This document shows positions 33,411-43,394 of a DNA stretch of 64,000 nt, piece by piece. Within the stretch, counting starts at the first letter, position 1, and every line of letters starts with the position of its first letter. The stretch comes from an uncultured Lachnospiraceae bacterium. Its GTDB lineage: Bacteria > Bacillota > Clostridia > Lachnospirales > Lachnospiraceae. The translations under genes were made by a program, and so were the position numbers. The stretch is from contig CAJUSO010000013.1 of assembly GCA_910588965.1 (NCBI GenBank), positions 5,015-69,014 on the forward strand, in the 5' to 3' direction. The notes beneath the pieces are model-generated. The model was not told the origin of the DNA. It saw nothing but the letters and a program-made list of their open reading frames with translations, and did no database searches.

Positions 33411-35717
33411 ATGAAAAAGAAAATTCTGTCAGGTATCCTGGCTTTTGCCATGCTGTTTGGGATGGCGCCAACGGTGCCGCAGACGGCAGAGGCTGCAGGG
33501 CCTGTGCCAGAGGAGGTTGTGCTGGAGAAGAGCACGCAGGGGAACCCGGTTGCAGGGTTCGATGAAAAGGGTGAGCTGCTCTATGCAGGCGACCCGGCTA
33601 TCCTCGTGGATGGGGATACGGTCTATCTCTATGTGGGGCATGATAATGCCCAAGCCGGCAGCAGCTATACGATGCCGAGATACCTTTGCTATTCCACCCA
33701 GGATTTAAAAGAGTGGAAATACGAAGGCGTAACGATGGAAATGAAGGATGTGGCTTGGGCGGATAATGTTTCTGCATGGGCAAGCCAGGTAATCAAATAT
33801 AAAGGCAAATATTATCTGTTATACTGTGCCGAGAAGCCTGGGACCGGCAAGTGTGTGGCGGCGGCGGTATCAGACAGCGCTACAGGCCCGTTCCGGGATG
33901 TAGGGATACTGATTACCCCCAATATGACAGATGCGTCTGCATATGGGAGGAGGGGATCCTTTGGATGGGAAGATATCGACCCAACTGCATGGATTGACTC
34001 AGAAAGCCTGGACGGCGACGGGACTGTTTATATGGCTTGGGGGAATACCAACGCTTATATGTGTGAATTGGATATAGATGGGGAAAGCGTAAAAGTAAAG
34101 GATATCAACGGGGACGGCAAGATTTCCCAGGGGGATACCAGGAGGGATGGCGATATCTGGTATCAGCGCCATGATATACCAACGGCAGAGGCTGGCAATG
34201 GCTCTGGCGGCGTGGACTTTACGGAGGCTCCCTATTTATACCGCAGGCAGGATGAGGACGGCAAATACTTCGGGCCTTACTATATGTTTTTTGCAATGCA
34301 TTGGCGCGAAGAAATGGGATATGCCACCACGGAGGACTTACATACAAATACATGGTCCTACAAAGGCAAACTGATGGAGCCTACCGCTACCTCAGACACC
34401 AACCATCCGGCCGTATTTAATTTTAAGGGGCGTTCCTATTTTATTTACCACAACGGATCCCTGGCTGGCGGGATGGGGCAGCGCCGCGTGGCCTGCATTG
34501 AAGAGATGACCTTCAATGAGGATGGGACAATCAATTATATCCAGGAGACTTCCACTGGCCTGACAGGGGTTACCAGCAGGCTTTTGAATTGTGAATATGA
34601 GCCGCTTGCCCATGAGGGTTTTTCCAATACCCTGCAGGATTCTTTCTATCCGATTATGGATATCGGCGTGAAGGCTGATGGGGCGGCAGAACGGGCGGAC
34701 ATGCTGTGGGAAGTTGAACAGGGCAAAGCGGATAAAGGCAATGCGTCTTATGTGACAATTGAAGCCTATAACAAGCCTGGCTTATATCTGATGGCTACAA
34801 AAGAACACGGCATTGTGCTGGCGCATGACCACAACGGCAACCAGGCCGCTACCAAAGATGGTAAGACAACAGAGGCGGATGCCATGACGTTCCGTACCTT
34901 GAAAGAGCCTGGCGGCAAAGGGGTTGTGTTTGAGAGTGTTGCATACCCGGGCTGGTACATCGTTTCTGCAGATGGGAAAGTATCCCTGGGCCAGGATTTT
35001 AGTGCGGCAGAGGCAGCTTTTGTAGTTGCACGCGGGGATATCACAGCATTTTCAGCACGGAAGACGGTAAGGACATATGGAGTAGGGGAGAAAGTAACAG
35101 ATAAGGATATCCGTGTGTTGGTAAACTATGATGACGGCACGTCAAAGACCCTTACGTCAGGTTTTACGACCAATGCAGCCTCCTTAGATACCAGCAAGGC
35201 AGGCAAAAAGACCTTGACAGTGTCTTATACAGAGGGGGGCGTCACTAAGACGGCTGGCATCAGCATCCAGGTGGTTGCGAAGGAAGCGGCAATCGGGGAT
35301 CTTGACATTACCCCGGCAAAGGACCTTCCAAAGAAGAACGCTGCCTATACGGTCGGGAACCTGAAATACAAGGTTACAAAGACAGATGGATATAATACGG
35401 ACGGGAGCAATGGGACGGTAACGGTTACAGGGTTAAAGAGCAGCAAATTAACTTCTGTCAAGATTCCGGATGAAGTGGCCATTAATGGTTACAGCTTTAA
35501 GGTGACGGCAATTGCAAGCAAGGCGTTCCAGAATAAGTCTAAGCTGAAAACCATTACGGTTGGGGGCAACGTAAAGAGCATTGGCAAGAATGCAGTGTCT
35601 GGTATCCAGAAGAAAGCGACGTTTCGGGTGCCGTCTGCACGGTATAAGGCTGTGAAGAAGCTGCTGGACAGCAAGGCAGGATTTAAGAAGACTATGAAAA
35701 TAAAGAAGATTTCGTAA
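33411..35717 (+). CDS. secreted GH43 family glycosidase with AbfB-like and Ig-like domains
   Basis: 768 aa from ATG 33411, where a clear signal peptide starts (MKKKILSGILAFAMLFGMAP). GH43 propeller about 50-420 with the three acidic residues: Asp61 (YAGDPAILVDGD), Asp190 (WEDIDPTAW) and Glu272 (VDFTEAPYLY). Then an AbfB/CBM42-like trefoil (YVTIEAYNKPGLYLMATKEH), a Big_3-like domain (RTYGVGEKVTDKDIRVLVNY) and a C-terminal part like BspA leucine-rich repeats (VTAIASKAFQNKSKLKTITV). The GH43 plus arabinose-binding domain suggests an arabinofuranosidase or arabinanase. First of three genes in one direction with gaps of about 20 bp. Confidence 0.88.
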   Translation: MKKKILSGILAFAMLFGMAPTVPQTAEAAGPVPEEVVLEKSTQGNPVAGFDEKGELLYAGDPAILVDGDTVYLYVGHDNAQAGSSYTMPRYLCYSTQDLKEWKYEGVTMEMKDVAWADNVSAWASQVIKYKGKYYLLYCAEKPGTGKCVAAAVSDSATGPFRDVGILITPNMTDASAYGRRGSFGWEDIDPTAWIDSESLDGDGTVYMAWGNTNAYMCELDIDGESVKVKDINGDGKISQGDTRRDGDIWYQRHDIPTAEAGNGSGGVDFTEAPYLYRRQDEDGKYFGPYYMFFAMHWREEMGYATTEDLHTNTWSYKGKLMEPTATSDTNHPAVFNFKGRSYFIYHNGSLAGGMGQRRVACIEEMTFNEDGTINYIQETSTGLTGVTSRLLNCEYEPLAHEGFSNTLQDSFYPIMDIGVKADGAAERADMLWEVEQGKADKGNASYVTIEAYNKPGLYLMATKEHGIVLAHDHNGNQAATKDGKTTEADAMTFRTLKEPGGKGVVFESVAYPGWYIVSADGKVSLGQDFSAAEAAFVVARGDITAFSARKTVRTYGVGEKVTDKDIRVLVNYDDGTSKTLTSGFTTNAASLDTSKAGKKTLTVSYTEGGVTKTAGISIQVVAKEAAIGDLDITPAKDLPKKNAAYTVGNLKYKVTKTDGYNTDGSNGTVTVTGLKSSKLTSVKIPDEVAINGYSFKVTAIASKAFQNKSKLKTITVGGNVKSIGKNAVSGIQKKATFRVPSARYKAVKKLLDSKAGFKKTMKIKKIS

Positions 35718-35736
35718 AAGAAGGGAGAAATGGGAC

Positions 35737-38628
35737 ATGAGATATAAAAAAATCGTCAGCGGCCTGCTGGCATGCGCAATGGCAGTGACCTCTGTGTTTG
35801 CAGGGAATGTGGCTACGGTAAAGGCAGACGGGGCAGAAATGCCAACGCCGGTAGCATCCTATGATTTTAACGGAAGCCTTGGGGAAGGGGATTTGGCAGG
35901 TAAGGCAGTTGTGAAAGGGCTTGGCGATTATACTGGGGATGTTGTATATGAGCCAGGGCTGGCAGAAGGCGACAAGGCCGTAAGGCTTGGAAACTATGGC
36001 GTTAAGCTGGCTCCTACGGATTTGGGGACAGAGTACACGGTGTCTGTCTGGCTTAAGCCGGATGGGAACCTGGCAAACAACCAGTCCGTATTTTTCCTGG
36101 GTTATCATAATCCAGAGAAATGGATAGGGGTAGCAGGCACGGATAACGCAGGTACTGTAAAAGTATGGACACATGATAATAATGCGTATAAATGGGCTAC
36201 AGTCCGCCAGGCAGGCCTTCCAGGCGGGGAATGGACCTTAATGACCCTGACCCAGTCTGGGGAAGACTTAACAGTCTATCGGAATGGCCAGGTAGTTGGG
36301 GAAGGCTCTGTGAAAGCAGTAGAGGCATTGAACGGCGAGAACCAGAGCATCTGGGTTGGCGTGACAAATTGGGATACGCCTTTTGCCGGCCTGGTGGATG
36401 ACGTCAAGGTGTATGATACGGCATTGTCTGCAGAACAAGTGGCTTCCCTATACCCGACCGCAGCAGAAATGTTTGGGATGCAGGGGATTTCCGCTACAAA
36501 GGAAATGGAATTGTTGGAAGGGGGCACAGGGACAATCCGTGTAACCGTCCCTTCTGTCGTCCCAGATCCTGTGGTTGATTTTGTATCCGAAAACCCTTCT
36601 GTCGCAACAGTAGATGCGGCGGGTAAAGTGACGGCCATCAAGGAAGGGACTGCAAAAATTACGGCATCCGTTACATTTGAAGGAATTACAAAGACAGCAG
36701 ATACAGCTGTTACGGTAAAGAGAAATGAAACGGTAAATAAAGAAATGGCAGTAGATTATGACTTATCCGGGGCAGAAGGCGGAAAGCTGAAGGATAAATC
36801 CGGCAATGGGAACGACGCAACCATCCACAATCCTGCAACGGTTACATTTACCAAGGAAGACGGTGTGGACGTCATGAACATCACTGACGCCGCAAGCTAT
36901 CTGGATCTGCCGCTGAGCATTATGGATTCCCTGTCAAACCAGGAGGAGTTTACGATTGAAGCAACCTATGCAAGGAGCAGCAATGCGGGCGGCACATCCT
37001 GGCTGTTCAACTTTGGCTCTATCCCAAAGAGCACAGGGACGAACTATTTATTCTACTGTCCATGGTTCTCCTTTGGCGGCAATGAAGTAAGGGCAGGCAT
37101 TAAAGATAACAACAACGAAAAGCTGTTCACTACAGGCCTGGTAAATGAGAATGAGCAGTTCTACACCGTGAATATGGTGTTTAACAACGGCACAATCAAA
37201 TTATACTTAGACGGCGTGAAAATCGGCGGACAGGTTGATTCTGGTTACAGCATTATGGAAGATGTGGTGAACCCAGGGACCAAGGACGGCATTTTAGGTT
37301 ATATTGGGAAATCCTGCTGGTCGCAGGACACCAACTTCGTGGGCAAGATTTCCCGGTTTAAGATTTACAATAAGGCCATGACAGATGAAGACGTGCAGTT
37401 ATCCGACCCTGCTTACCAGCAGAAATTTGAGGCTGGATTTAGGGGATGGCTGACAGAGGAGCAGGTAAAAGGCCAGAACGCCTCTCTGGATGCAGTTGTA
37501 TATAATTTAGCGTTGCCTACGGCTTATAACGAAGTGGACATTACATGGAAATCTTCGGATGCAGGGCGCGTTACGGAAACAGGCCTTGTCAACAATGGGA
37601 CGCAGGACCAGAAAGTCACCCTGACGGCAACCGTTACCTCCGGCGCATTGACGGCAGAGAAATCCTTTGAAGTGACGGTAAAGGCTTTAGACCGTTCTGC
37701 ATTGGATGTAAAGTTAAAAGAAGCCCAGGAAAAATATGGGAACCCTTATTTATCGGAGGCTTCCAAGACCGTCTTGAAGAAAGCCATAGACCGTGCGGCA
37801 GCTGTGAAATCCCAGTCTGAGGTTGCAGCGGCAATCAGTGCGCTTGAGAAAGCAATCAGCAAGCTGGATTTCAGCGAACTGTACAAAGATCCGTTCAGCG
37901 TAATTGATGATTCTGCATTAGGGACAGCCATGACAGTGGCGCCGAAAGCTTCCCAGGCGATGAAGCTTACCATCCCAGACAGTGTGAAGGGCATGGTGAA
38001 GGTGTCCTATTCCTCCAGTGATGATAAGGTTGCGTCCGTAAACAGCGCAGGCGTAGTGACAGGCAAGGCGATTGGCTATGCCCGCATTACAGCCACGGTA
38101 ACGGCAGACTATGATAAATTTGCAATGGAATACCAGACCCTGGTAAAAGTTGATTTTAGCATGTCAGGCGTTAAGGCTGGCGCAAAGGCTAAGGCGCTTG
38201 CAAAAGGCAAGGCAACTACAATCACCCTCACAGTCCCAAGCGCCATTAAGAATTTGGGCTCAAAGGTTTCTTACCGTGCAGCCGGCGCAGTGTCTGTGGA
38301 TAAGAAGGGTAAGGTAACTGCAAAGAAGGCAGGGAACGGGAAAGTCTATGTGAAGGTAAGCGCGGCCGGCAAGAGCATTACCAGGACGGTAGCGTTCAAG
38401 GTTGGTGAAATTACAGGGAACAGCAGCGTAAAGGCAAAGAAATCCATCACTTTGAAAGTGAAGGGGATCTCTGGGAAGGTAAAATGGTCTTTGGATGCAA
38501 AAGGCAAGAAGCTTGCAACCATCAGCTCCAGCGGAAAGCTGAAAGCAAAGAACAAAGCTGGCAAGGTTAAAGTAACCGCTAAGGTTGGGGGCGTAACCAT
38601 GACAAAGACAGTTACAATCAAGAAATAG
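35737..38628 (+). CDS. secreted double LamG and Ig-like domain protein
   Basis: 963 aa with a signal peptide (VSGLLACAMAVTSVFAGNVA). First LamG domain about 36-240 (PVASYDFNGSLGEGDL, TVSVWLKPDGN, GLVDDVKVYDTALSAEQ). Big_2-like domain about 250-325. Second LamG about 335-555 (GKISRFKIYNKAMTDEDV). An Ig-like aBig segment with WKSSDAGRVTETG and a FIVAR-like helical repeat (SQSEVAAAISALEKAISKL) follow, then two lysine-rich Ig-like repeats. No catalytic domain recognised, so it most likely binds polysaccharide for the flanking GH43 enzymes. No LPXTG anchor. Confidence 0.8.
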   Translation: MRYKKIVSGLLACAMAVTSVFAGNVATVKADGAEMPTPVASYDFNGSLGEGDLAGKAVVKGLGDYTGDVVYEPGLAEGDKAVRLGNYGVKLAPTDLGTEYTVSVWLKPDGNLANNQSVFFLGYHNPEKWIGVAGTDNAGTVKVWTHDNNAYKWATVRQAGLPGGEWTLMTLTQSGEDLTVYRNGQVVGEGSVKAVEALNGENQSIWVGVTNWDTPFAGLVDDVKVYDTALSAEQVASLYPTAAEMFGMQGISATKEMELLEGGTGTIRVTVPSVVPDPVVDFVSENPSVATVDAAGKVTAIKEGTAKITASVTFEGITKTADTAVTVKRNETVNKEMAVDYDLSGAEGGKLKDKSGNGNDATIHNPATVTFTKEDGVDVMNITDAASYLDLPLSIMDSLSNQEEFTIEATYARSSNAGGTSWLFNFGSIPKSTGTNYLFYCPWFSFGGNEVRAGIKDNNNEKLFTTGLVNENEQFYTVNMVFNNGTIKLYLDGVKIGGQVDSGYSIMEDVVNPGTKDGILGYIGKSCWSQDTNFVGKISRFKIYNKAMTDEDVQLSDPAYQQKFEAGFRGWLTEEQVKGQNASLDAVVYNLALPTAYNEVDITWKSSDAGRVTETGLVNNGTQDQKVTLTATVTSGALTAEKSFEVTVKALDRSALDVKLKEAQEKYGNPYLSEASKTVLKKAIDRAAAVKSQSEVAAAISALEKAISKLDFSELYKDPFSVIDDSALGTAMTVAPKASQAMKLTIPDSVKGMVKVSYSSSDDKVASVNSAGVVTGKAIGYARITATVTADYDKFAMEYQTLVKVDFSMSGVKAGAKAKALAKGKATTITLTVPSAIKNLGSKVSYRAAGAVSVDKKGKVTAKKAGNGKVYVKVSAAGKSITRTVAFKVGEITGNSSVKAKKSITLKVKGISGKVKWSLDAKGKKLATISSSGKLKAKNKAGKVKVTAKVGGVTMTKTVTIKK

Positions 38629-38651
38629 GGGATGGAAACAGGAGGTAATAT

Positions 38652-41180
38652 ATGAAGCGGAGAATATGGAGGACATTATTCGCTGCATGCCTTACCGCAA
38701 CCCTGACAGTGGGCGCCCTGCCCGCTGCAGGGCTGCAGGCTAAGGCTGCAGGTATTTCAGGTACAGTAGAAAGCGGCTTGGTTATCCGGGAATCTGAAAT
38801 CCATCAGCTGCTGACAGGGGATTTAACCCTTCCTGGCACAGTGAACGGCTTGCCTGGCGCAACAATAACCTATAGCGTAGGGAATGCTGACGCGAAGTAT
38901 GTATCAATAGACGGCAATACCCTGAAGGTGGCAAGGCCTTATGCAGGGGAAGGGGATTATCCATTCACATTGTCTGCCACCGTGGCGTCTGGTGAGGAAT
39001 CCTACACGAAGGAATTCCCATTGACAGTCCGGGAAGGCCTTTCGGACGATTCTTATGCAGGTTATCTTTATGTATGTTTTTCAGACATAAAGAATCCGGC
39101 AACGGCAGCCCATGAGTGGACAGACGTGCAGCAGGTACATTTTTTCCTGAGTGAGGATGGGCTGAACTGGACGGCGCTGAATGGGTGCAACCCAGCATTT
39201 TTGGCAGGCTCTGATTATTTAGATAATATCGAAAGCTGCGGCGCAAACAGCATAAACTATAAGGTGGCGCCTGGCACGGACATTGAGAAGACGGTCAGCG
39301 GGGATGCTTCCGTGCTGTTTCCGTTCGAAGGAAGGGATCAGGGAATCCGCGACCCCTATATGATCCGCGGCTCCAGAGCAGATGGGAGCGATTCCAACAA
39401 AGTCTGGATCCTGGCTACAGATCTGAACACCCATGCACAGCAGTATGGTACGGCAACCAATAAAGCAAACAATATCTGCGGGAATTGGGGACTTACCTCT
39501 ACCGTTGGGGTGGGGAGCACCCATCTGTTTATTTATGAGACCGAGGACTGGGTACATTGGACCAGGCGTTGGGTTGATGTGGGGAGCCAGATAAATTCTG
39601 CAATGGCATGGGCGCCTGAGGCAATCTATAATCCGGAAAAGGATAATTATTTGGTATATTGGTCTGCCCGCGTCGATGCAGACGGGGCTTCCAGGGACCG
39701 TCTCTATTGCAATGAGACCAAAGACTTTGTAAACTTTGGGCCTACAAAACTCTATGAGCAGGAAGATTTCTATAAAAAATATGGAGTGAACGGGCGGGGA
39801 GGGAACAGCGGCTACGGCAACATTGATACTTCCCAGCTTTGGGTAGCCGGCAAAGACAAGAATGGCCAGGATACGCCCTATGGCACACTGTACCGTTTGG
39901 TAAAGGATGAGACCAACAACCACATTGAGCTGATGGGCGCAAACAGCGTATTAGACCCAAATGTGGATTACGATGCATCAAACCCAATTGGCATTAAGCC
40001 TTATACCTTAGGCGATATTACTTACAGCACGAAGTCTGATCTGTCTAATATCCCAGGGGAAACCAATGATATCAAACGTGCGGACATTGTATATAATTGG
40101 TTTGCGGACCAGTCTGTCGGAGACCACTTTACGAAGATTGACAATGCTGAAATGGAAAGCAAGATTGGGGCCTATGAAGGGGCCACGATGTTTAAGTTCA
40201 TTGACCGTGACGAGTGGTGTGTGATGATTGACGCCTATGGCGATATGAGCATCCGTTATGAGCCATACCTTTCCACCGATTTGTCAAAACCCAACAGCAT
40301 TAAGAAGGTAACCAGCGGCTATGGCCGTACAGGCGGTGATGTAGGCTGCCATGGCGGGATGATCCCCATTACGGTAAAAGAGTACAATACTTTGATTGAC
40401 ACATACAACGGAGATCCAAGCGTAAACAATTACCACAAGATCGATTATATCCCGGTAGATAAGAGGGTATTAGGGGACAAGGCAAAATCCTTAGTCCTGG
40501 CCTCAAAAGATAGCGCTTACAGCAGCACTGTGAGGGCACAGATGGCGCAGCTTGCCGCCCAGATGGATACAGCTTCTAAGGATACAGGCATGGCGTCTTC
40601 AGATGTAAACCGGCTGGCGGCCCGTGCGGATAAGCTGATGGGCAACAAGATGCTAAAGGTTCCGGAGCTGACGGCAGACAGCGTTACTTTGGATGAAACG
40701 TCGCTTACACTCTGCACGAAGGCAACCGAAGGGCTTTCTACAAAGGCTACGCTTCAGGCAGAGGCAAGCATCGACAAGGAGACCAGCAAGATTACCTTTA
40801 AGTCCAGCAGGCCAGAAGTTGCGGCTGTAACCAGCAAGGGTGTGGTTACGGCCAAGAAGGCAGGCACAGCTACCATCACGGCCATGGCTCCCGGCGGCGC
40901 AAAAGCCGCCTGCAAGGTGACGGTAAAGGGAATCCCAAGCAAGATTACCTTAAATAAGAAGAATGCGGCTTTAAAAGTGAAAAAGAGCCTCCAATTAAAA
41001 GTAACCATCCCCAAGGGTACGGTTTGCTCCAAGTTTACCTACAAGTCTAACAAGCCAAAGGTTGCATCCGTTTCCAGCAGCGGGAAGATTACCGCCAAGA
41101 AGAAAGGCACAGCTAAAATTACGGTTACGGCTTCTAATAATAAGAAAGCAAAAGCCACCATTACCATTAAAGTAAAATAA
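38652..41180 (+). CDS. secreted GH43-like protein with Ig-like repeats
   Basis: 842 aa. Signal peptide about 1-33 (TLTVGALPAAGLQAKA). An Ig-like aBig domain (residues about 40-125) precedes a five-bladed GH43/GH117-like propeller: GIRDPYMIRGSRADG carries a likely catalytic Asp, and SAMAWAPEAIYNPEKDNYLV a likely Glu. The long insertion around 400-500 is unusual. C-terminal Big_2 domains (SRPEVAAVTSKGVVTAKKAG and KPKVASVSSSGKITAKKKG) are lysine-rich, fitting attachment to the anionic wall. Ribosome site GGAGG. It is the last gene before a strong terminator. Confidence 0.82.
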   Translation: MKRRIWRTLFAACLTATLTVGALPAAGLQAKAAGISGTVESGLVIRESEIHQLLTGDLTLPGTVNGLPGATITYSVGNADAKYVSIDGNTLKVARPYAGEGDYPFTLSATVASGEESYTKEFPLTVREGLSDDSYAGYLYVCFSDIKNPATAAHEWTDVQQVHFFLSEDGLNWTALNGCNPAFLAGSDYLDNIESCGANSINYKVAPGTDIEKTVSGDASVLFPFEGRDQGIRDPYMIRGSRADGSDSNKVWILATDLNTHAQQYGTATNKANNICGNWGLTSTVGVGSTHLFIYETEDWVHWTRRWVDVGSQINSAMAWAPEAIYNPEKDNYLVYWSARVDADGASRDRLYCNETKDFVNFGPTKLYEQEDFYKKYGVNGRGGNSGYGNIDTSQLWVAGKDKNGQDTPYGTLYRLVKDETNNHIELMGANSVLDPNVDYDASNPIGIKPYTLGDITYSTKSDLSNIPGETNDIKRADIVYNWFADQSVGDHFTKIDNAEMESKIGAYEGATMFKFIDRDEWCVMIDAYGDMSIRYEPYLSTDLSKPNSIKKVTSGYGRTGGDVGCHGGMIPITVKEYNTLIDTYNGDPSVNNYHKIDYIPVDKRVLGDKAKSLVLASKDSAYSSTVRAQMAQLAAQMDTASKDTGMASSDVNRLAARADKLMGNKMLKVPELTADSVTLDETSLTLCTKATEGLSTKATLQAEASIDKETSKITFKSSRPEVAAVTSKGVVTAKKAGTATITAMAPGGAKAACKVTVKGIPSKITLNKKNAALKVKKSLQLKVTIPKGTVCSKFTYKSNKPKVASVSSSGKITAKKKGTAKITVTASNNKKAKATITIKVK

Positions 41181-41215
41181 GGAAGTAATTTGCAAGACGG
41201 GAACAGCCCTTAGTG

Positions 41216-41298
41216 GGATGCCGCAGCATAGCAGGCCCTTACAAGAAAATGCCTAGATATTCTTGTAAGGGCCATGGTATGCTGCGGCATCCTTTTTT
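41216..41298 (+). terminator. very long two-stem terminator
   Basis: Outer stem GGATGCCGCAGCATA (41216-41230) with TATGCTGCGGCATCC (41278-41292). Inner stem GGCCCTTACAAGAA with TTCTTGTAAGGGCC. Then TTTTTT (41293-41298). It closes the polysaccharide operon before the heat-shock promoter. Confidence 0.92.
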
Positions 41299-41349
41299 CC
41301 AATAAAAAAACCTAAATTCTAAAGAAATTATTAAATCACAAAAATACTA

Positions 41350-41378
41350 TTGACAATGTTTTTTGTTAGTGCTATCTT
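41350..41378 (+). promoter_or_regulatory. heat-shock operon promoter
   Basis: TTGACA (41350-41355), 17 bp, TATCTT (41373-41378), immediately upstream of CIRCE. Confidence 0.9.
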
Positions 41379-41391
41379 ATGTACATGGATG

Positions 41392-41418
41392 TTAGCACTC
41401 TTGATGGTTGAGTGCTAA
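41392..41418 (+). promoter_or_regulatory. CIRCE operator (HrcA binding site)
   Basis: TTAGCACTC, 9 bp, GAGTGCTAA: a perfect match to CIRCE. It lies just downstream of the -10, so HrcA would block the promoter at low temperature. No second CIRCE is seen before dnaK or dnaJ. Confidence 0.97.
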
Positions 41419-41443
41419 CAAAACGAATTTTCGGAGGATTGTA

Positions 41444-42487
41444 ATGCAGGAGTTGGATGAGAGGAAAATTAAAATTTTAAACGCAATCATCCGCAATTAC
41501 CTGGACACCGGGGAGCCGGTGGGTTCCAGGACCATTTCCAAATATTCCGATCTGAGTTTAAGTTCTGCGACAATCCGGAATGAGATGTCGGATTTGGAGG
41601 AAATGGGATTTATCTTACAGCCCCACACTTCCGCAGGCCGGATCCCCTCAGACAAGGGCTATCGGTTCTATGTAGACAGCCTGATGAAAGAAAAGGACCG
41701 GGAAGTCACAGAAATGAAGGAGTTCATGATTGAGCATACGGAGCGGATGGAGCGGGTGCTAAAGCAGATGGCGAAAGCGCTTGCAGAGAATACGAACTAT
41801 ACGGCGATGATTACGGCGCCTTCCTATCAGAGGAACAAGCTGAAGTTCCTGCAGCTGTCCCAGATTGATAAGGAACAGCTCTTAGCGGTGATTGTGATGG
41901 AAGGGAACCTGGTGAAGAATAAAATGATTTCCACCAGGGAGGCATTGGACAATGAGACGCTGCTGAAGCTGAATATCCTATTGAATACCAGCTTGAACGG
42001 CCTCTCGGCAGAGCAGATTAACCTGGGCACGATTGCCAGGCTGAAGGAGCAGGCGGGGATTCACAGCAATATTGTCAGTGATTTGCTGGATGCCTTGGCA
42101 GAAGCCATACAGGAAGAGGAAGAGCTGGAGATTTACACCAGCGGCACGACTAACATCCTGAAGTATCCGGAGCTTCAGGATTCCCAAAGAGCCAGCGAGC
42201 TCTTGAATACCTTCGAGGAGAAGCAGCAGCTGATTGCCCTGGTGAATGAGACCCTTGCTTCAGAGGAAGAAACAGGGATCCAGGTATATATCGGCGATGA
42301 ATCGCCTATCCGGAATATGAAGGACTGCAGCGTGGTGACAGCAACCTACCGCCTGGGCGGCGGGATGCAGGGGACAATAGGGATTATCGGCCCGAAGCGT
42401 ATGGATTATGAAAATGTAGTGGATAACCTAAAGACTTTAAAGAGCCAATTGGATAGCGTATTTAAAAAGCCAGGCGGTAAGGCATAG
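41444..42487 (+). CDS. hrcA: heat-inducible transcription repressor HrcA
   Basis: 347 aa from ATG 41444, picked for the CGGAGG ribosome site; the upstream extension of the ORF would run through CIRCE. N-terminal winged helix with SSATIRNEMSDLEEMGF and HTSAGRIPSDKGYRFYVD, the HrcA hallmark. The C-terminal GAF-like part ends GTIGIIGPKRMDYENVV. It represses its own operon through CIRCE and needs GroE for activity in known systems. Confidence 0.96.
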   Translation: MQELDERKIKILNAIIRNYLDTGEPVGSRTISKYSDLSLSSATIRNEMSDLEEMGFILQPHTSAGRIPSDKGYRFYVDSLMKEKDREVTEMKEFMIEHTERMERVLKQMAKALAENTNYTAMITAPSYQRNKLKFLQLSQIDKEQLLAVIVMEGNLVKNKMISTREALDNETLLKLNILLNTSLNGLSAEQINLGTIARLKEQAGIHSNIVSDLLDALAEAIQEEEELEIYTSGTTNILKYPELQDSQRASELLNTFEEKQQLIALVNETLASEEETGIQVYIGDESPIRNMKDCSVVTATYRLGGGMQGTIGIIGPKRMDYENVVDNLKTLKSQLDSVFKKPGGKA

Positions 42488-42699
42488 CAGATAGATGGAA
42501 GCCATTGGCAAGGGATCCTGCTTGGCATCCCAGGGCAGCCAAATTGTGATAGAAGCAGCCGGATTCGGAACATGCATAAGGAAGCACGGCATTGGTAAGG
42601 AGCCGCCGCATCATATGGAACATGCATAGGGAAGATCCGCGCTGCGCCTGCAGGGGAAGCAGGGCAGAGAGGATAACAAGGATAGAAAGGCGAAGGAAT

Positions 42700-43389
42700 A
42701 TGGCAGAGAATAAAGATAGAGACCAGGCAGAAGGGATATCCCTGGATGCAGAGGAGGATGTGATGGAAGAAAGAGAAGGGAAGGCACAAGAAGAAGCCCT
42801 GGAGGAAGGCGTGGCCGAAGACTCCTTAGAGGAATCTGGCCAAGAGGAGCCGGAGGCTGCAGAAGGGGCAGGCGAGGAAGGCCAAGAAGAGGGAACGGCA
42901 GGAGAGGAAGGCGCTGAGAAGAAAAGCTTTTTTAAGCGCAAAGAGAAGAAGGGCAAACAAGAAGAGAAAATCGCAGAACTGACCGACCGGCTGCAGCGCC
43001 AGATGGCAGAATTTGACAATTTCCGTAAACGGACGGAGAAGGAGAAGGCTCAGATGTTTGAGATAGGCGCCAAAAGCGTCATTGAGAAAATCCTCCCAGT
43101 TGTGGATAATTTTGAAAGAGGCCTGGCCGCCGTCCCAAAAGAGGATGCAGAAGACCCCTTTGTGCAGGGGATGGATAAAATCTATAAGCAGCTTATGACA
43201 GAGTTGGAGAGCCTGGGCGTTAAGCCGATTGAAGCGGTTGGGACAGAATTTAACCCGGATTTCCACAATGCAGTCATGCAGGTGGAGAGCGAAGAATTGG
43301 AATCCGGCATGGTAGCACAAGAAATGCAGAAAGGTTATCTGTACCGGGACAGCGTAGTAAGGCACAGCATGGTGTCGGTGGTGCAGTAA
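42700..43389 (+). CDS. grpE: nucleotide exchange factor GrpE
   Basis: 229 aa from ATG 42700 (CGAAGGA upstream). The first 90 residues are extremely acidic and low-complexity, with a basic patch KRKEKKGKQEEK, longer than usual. The GrpE core follows: RQMAEFDNFRKRTEKEK and the beta domain ending VVRHSMVSVV. It releases ADP from DnaK. The 212-bp gap to hrcA has no gene; a box resembling other palindromes follows this gene. Confidence 0.95.
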   Translation: MAENKDRDQAEGISLDAEEDVMEEREGKAQEEALEEGVAEDSLEESGQEEPEAAEGAGEEGQEEGTAGEEGAEKKSFFKRKEKKGKQEEKIAELTDRLQRQMAEFDNFRKRTEKEKAQMFEIGAKSVIEKILPVVDNFERGLAAVPKEDAEDPFVQGMDKIYKQLMTELESLGVKPIEAVGTEFNPDFHNAVMQVESEELESGMVAQEMQKGYLYRDSVVRHSMVSVVQ

Positions 43390-43394
43390 CGATT

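Noticed and set aside
42488..42699. gene between hrcA and grpE
   Set aside because: Open frames there lack start signals and conservation-like composition; the grpE start at 42700 has a ribosome site.
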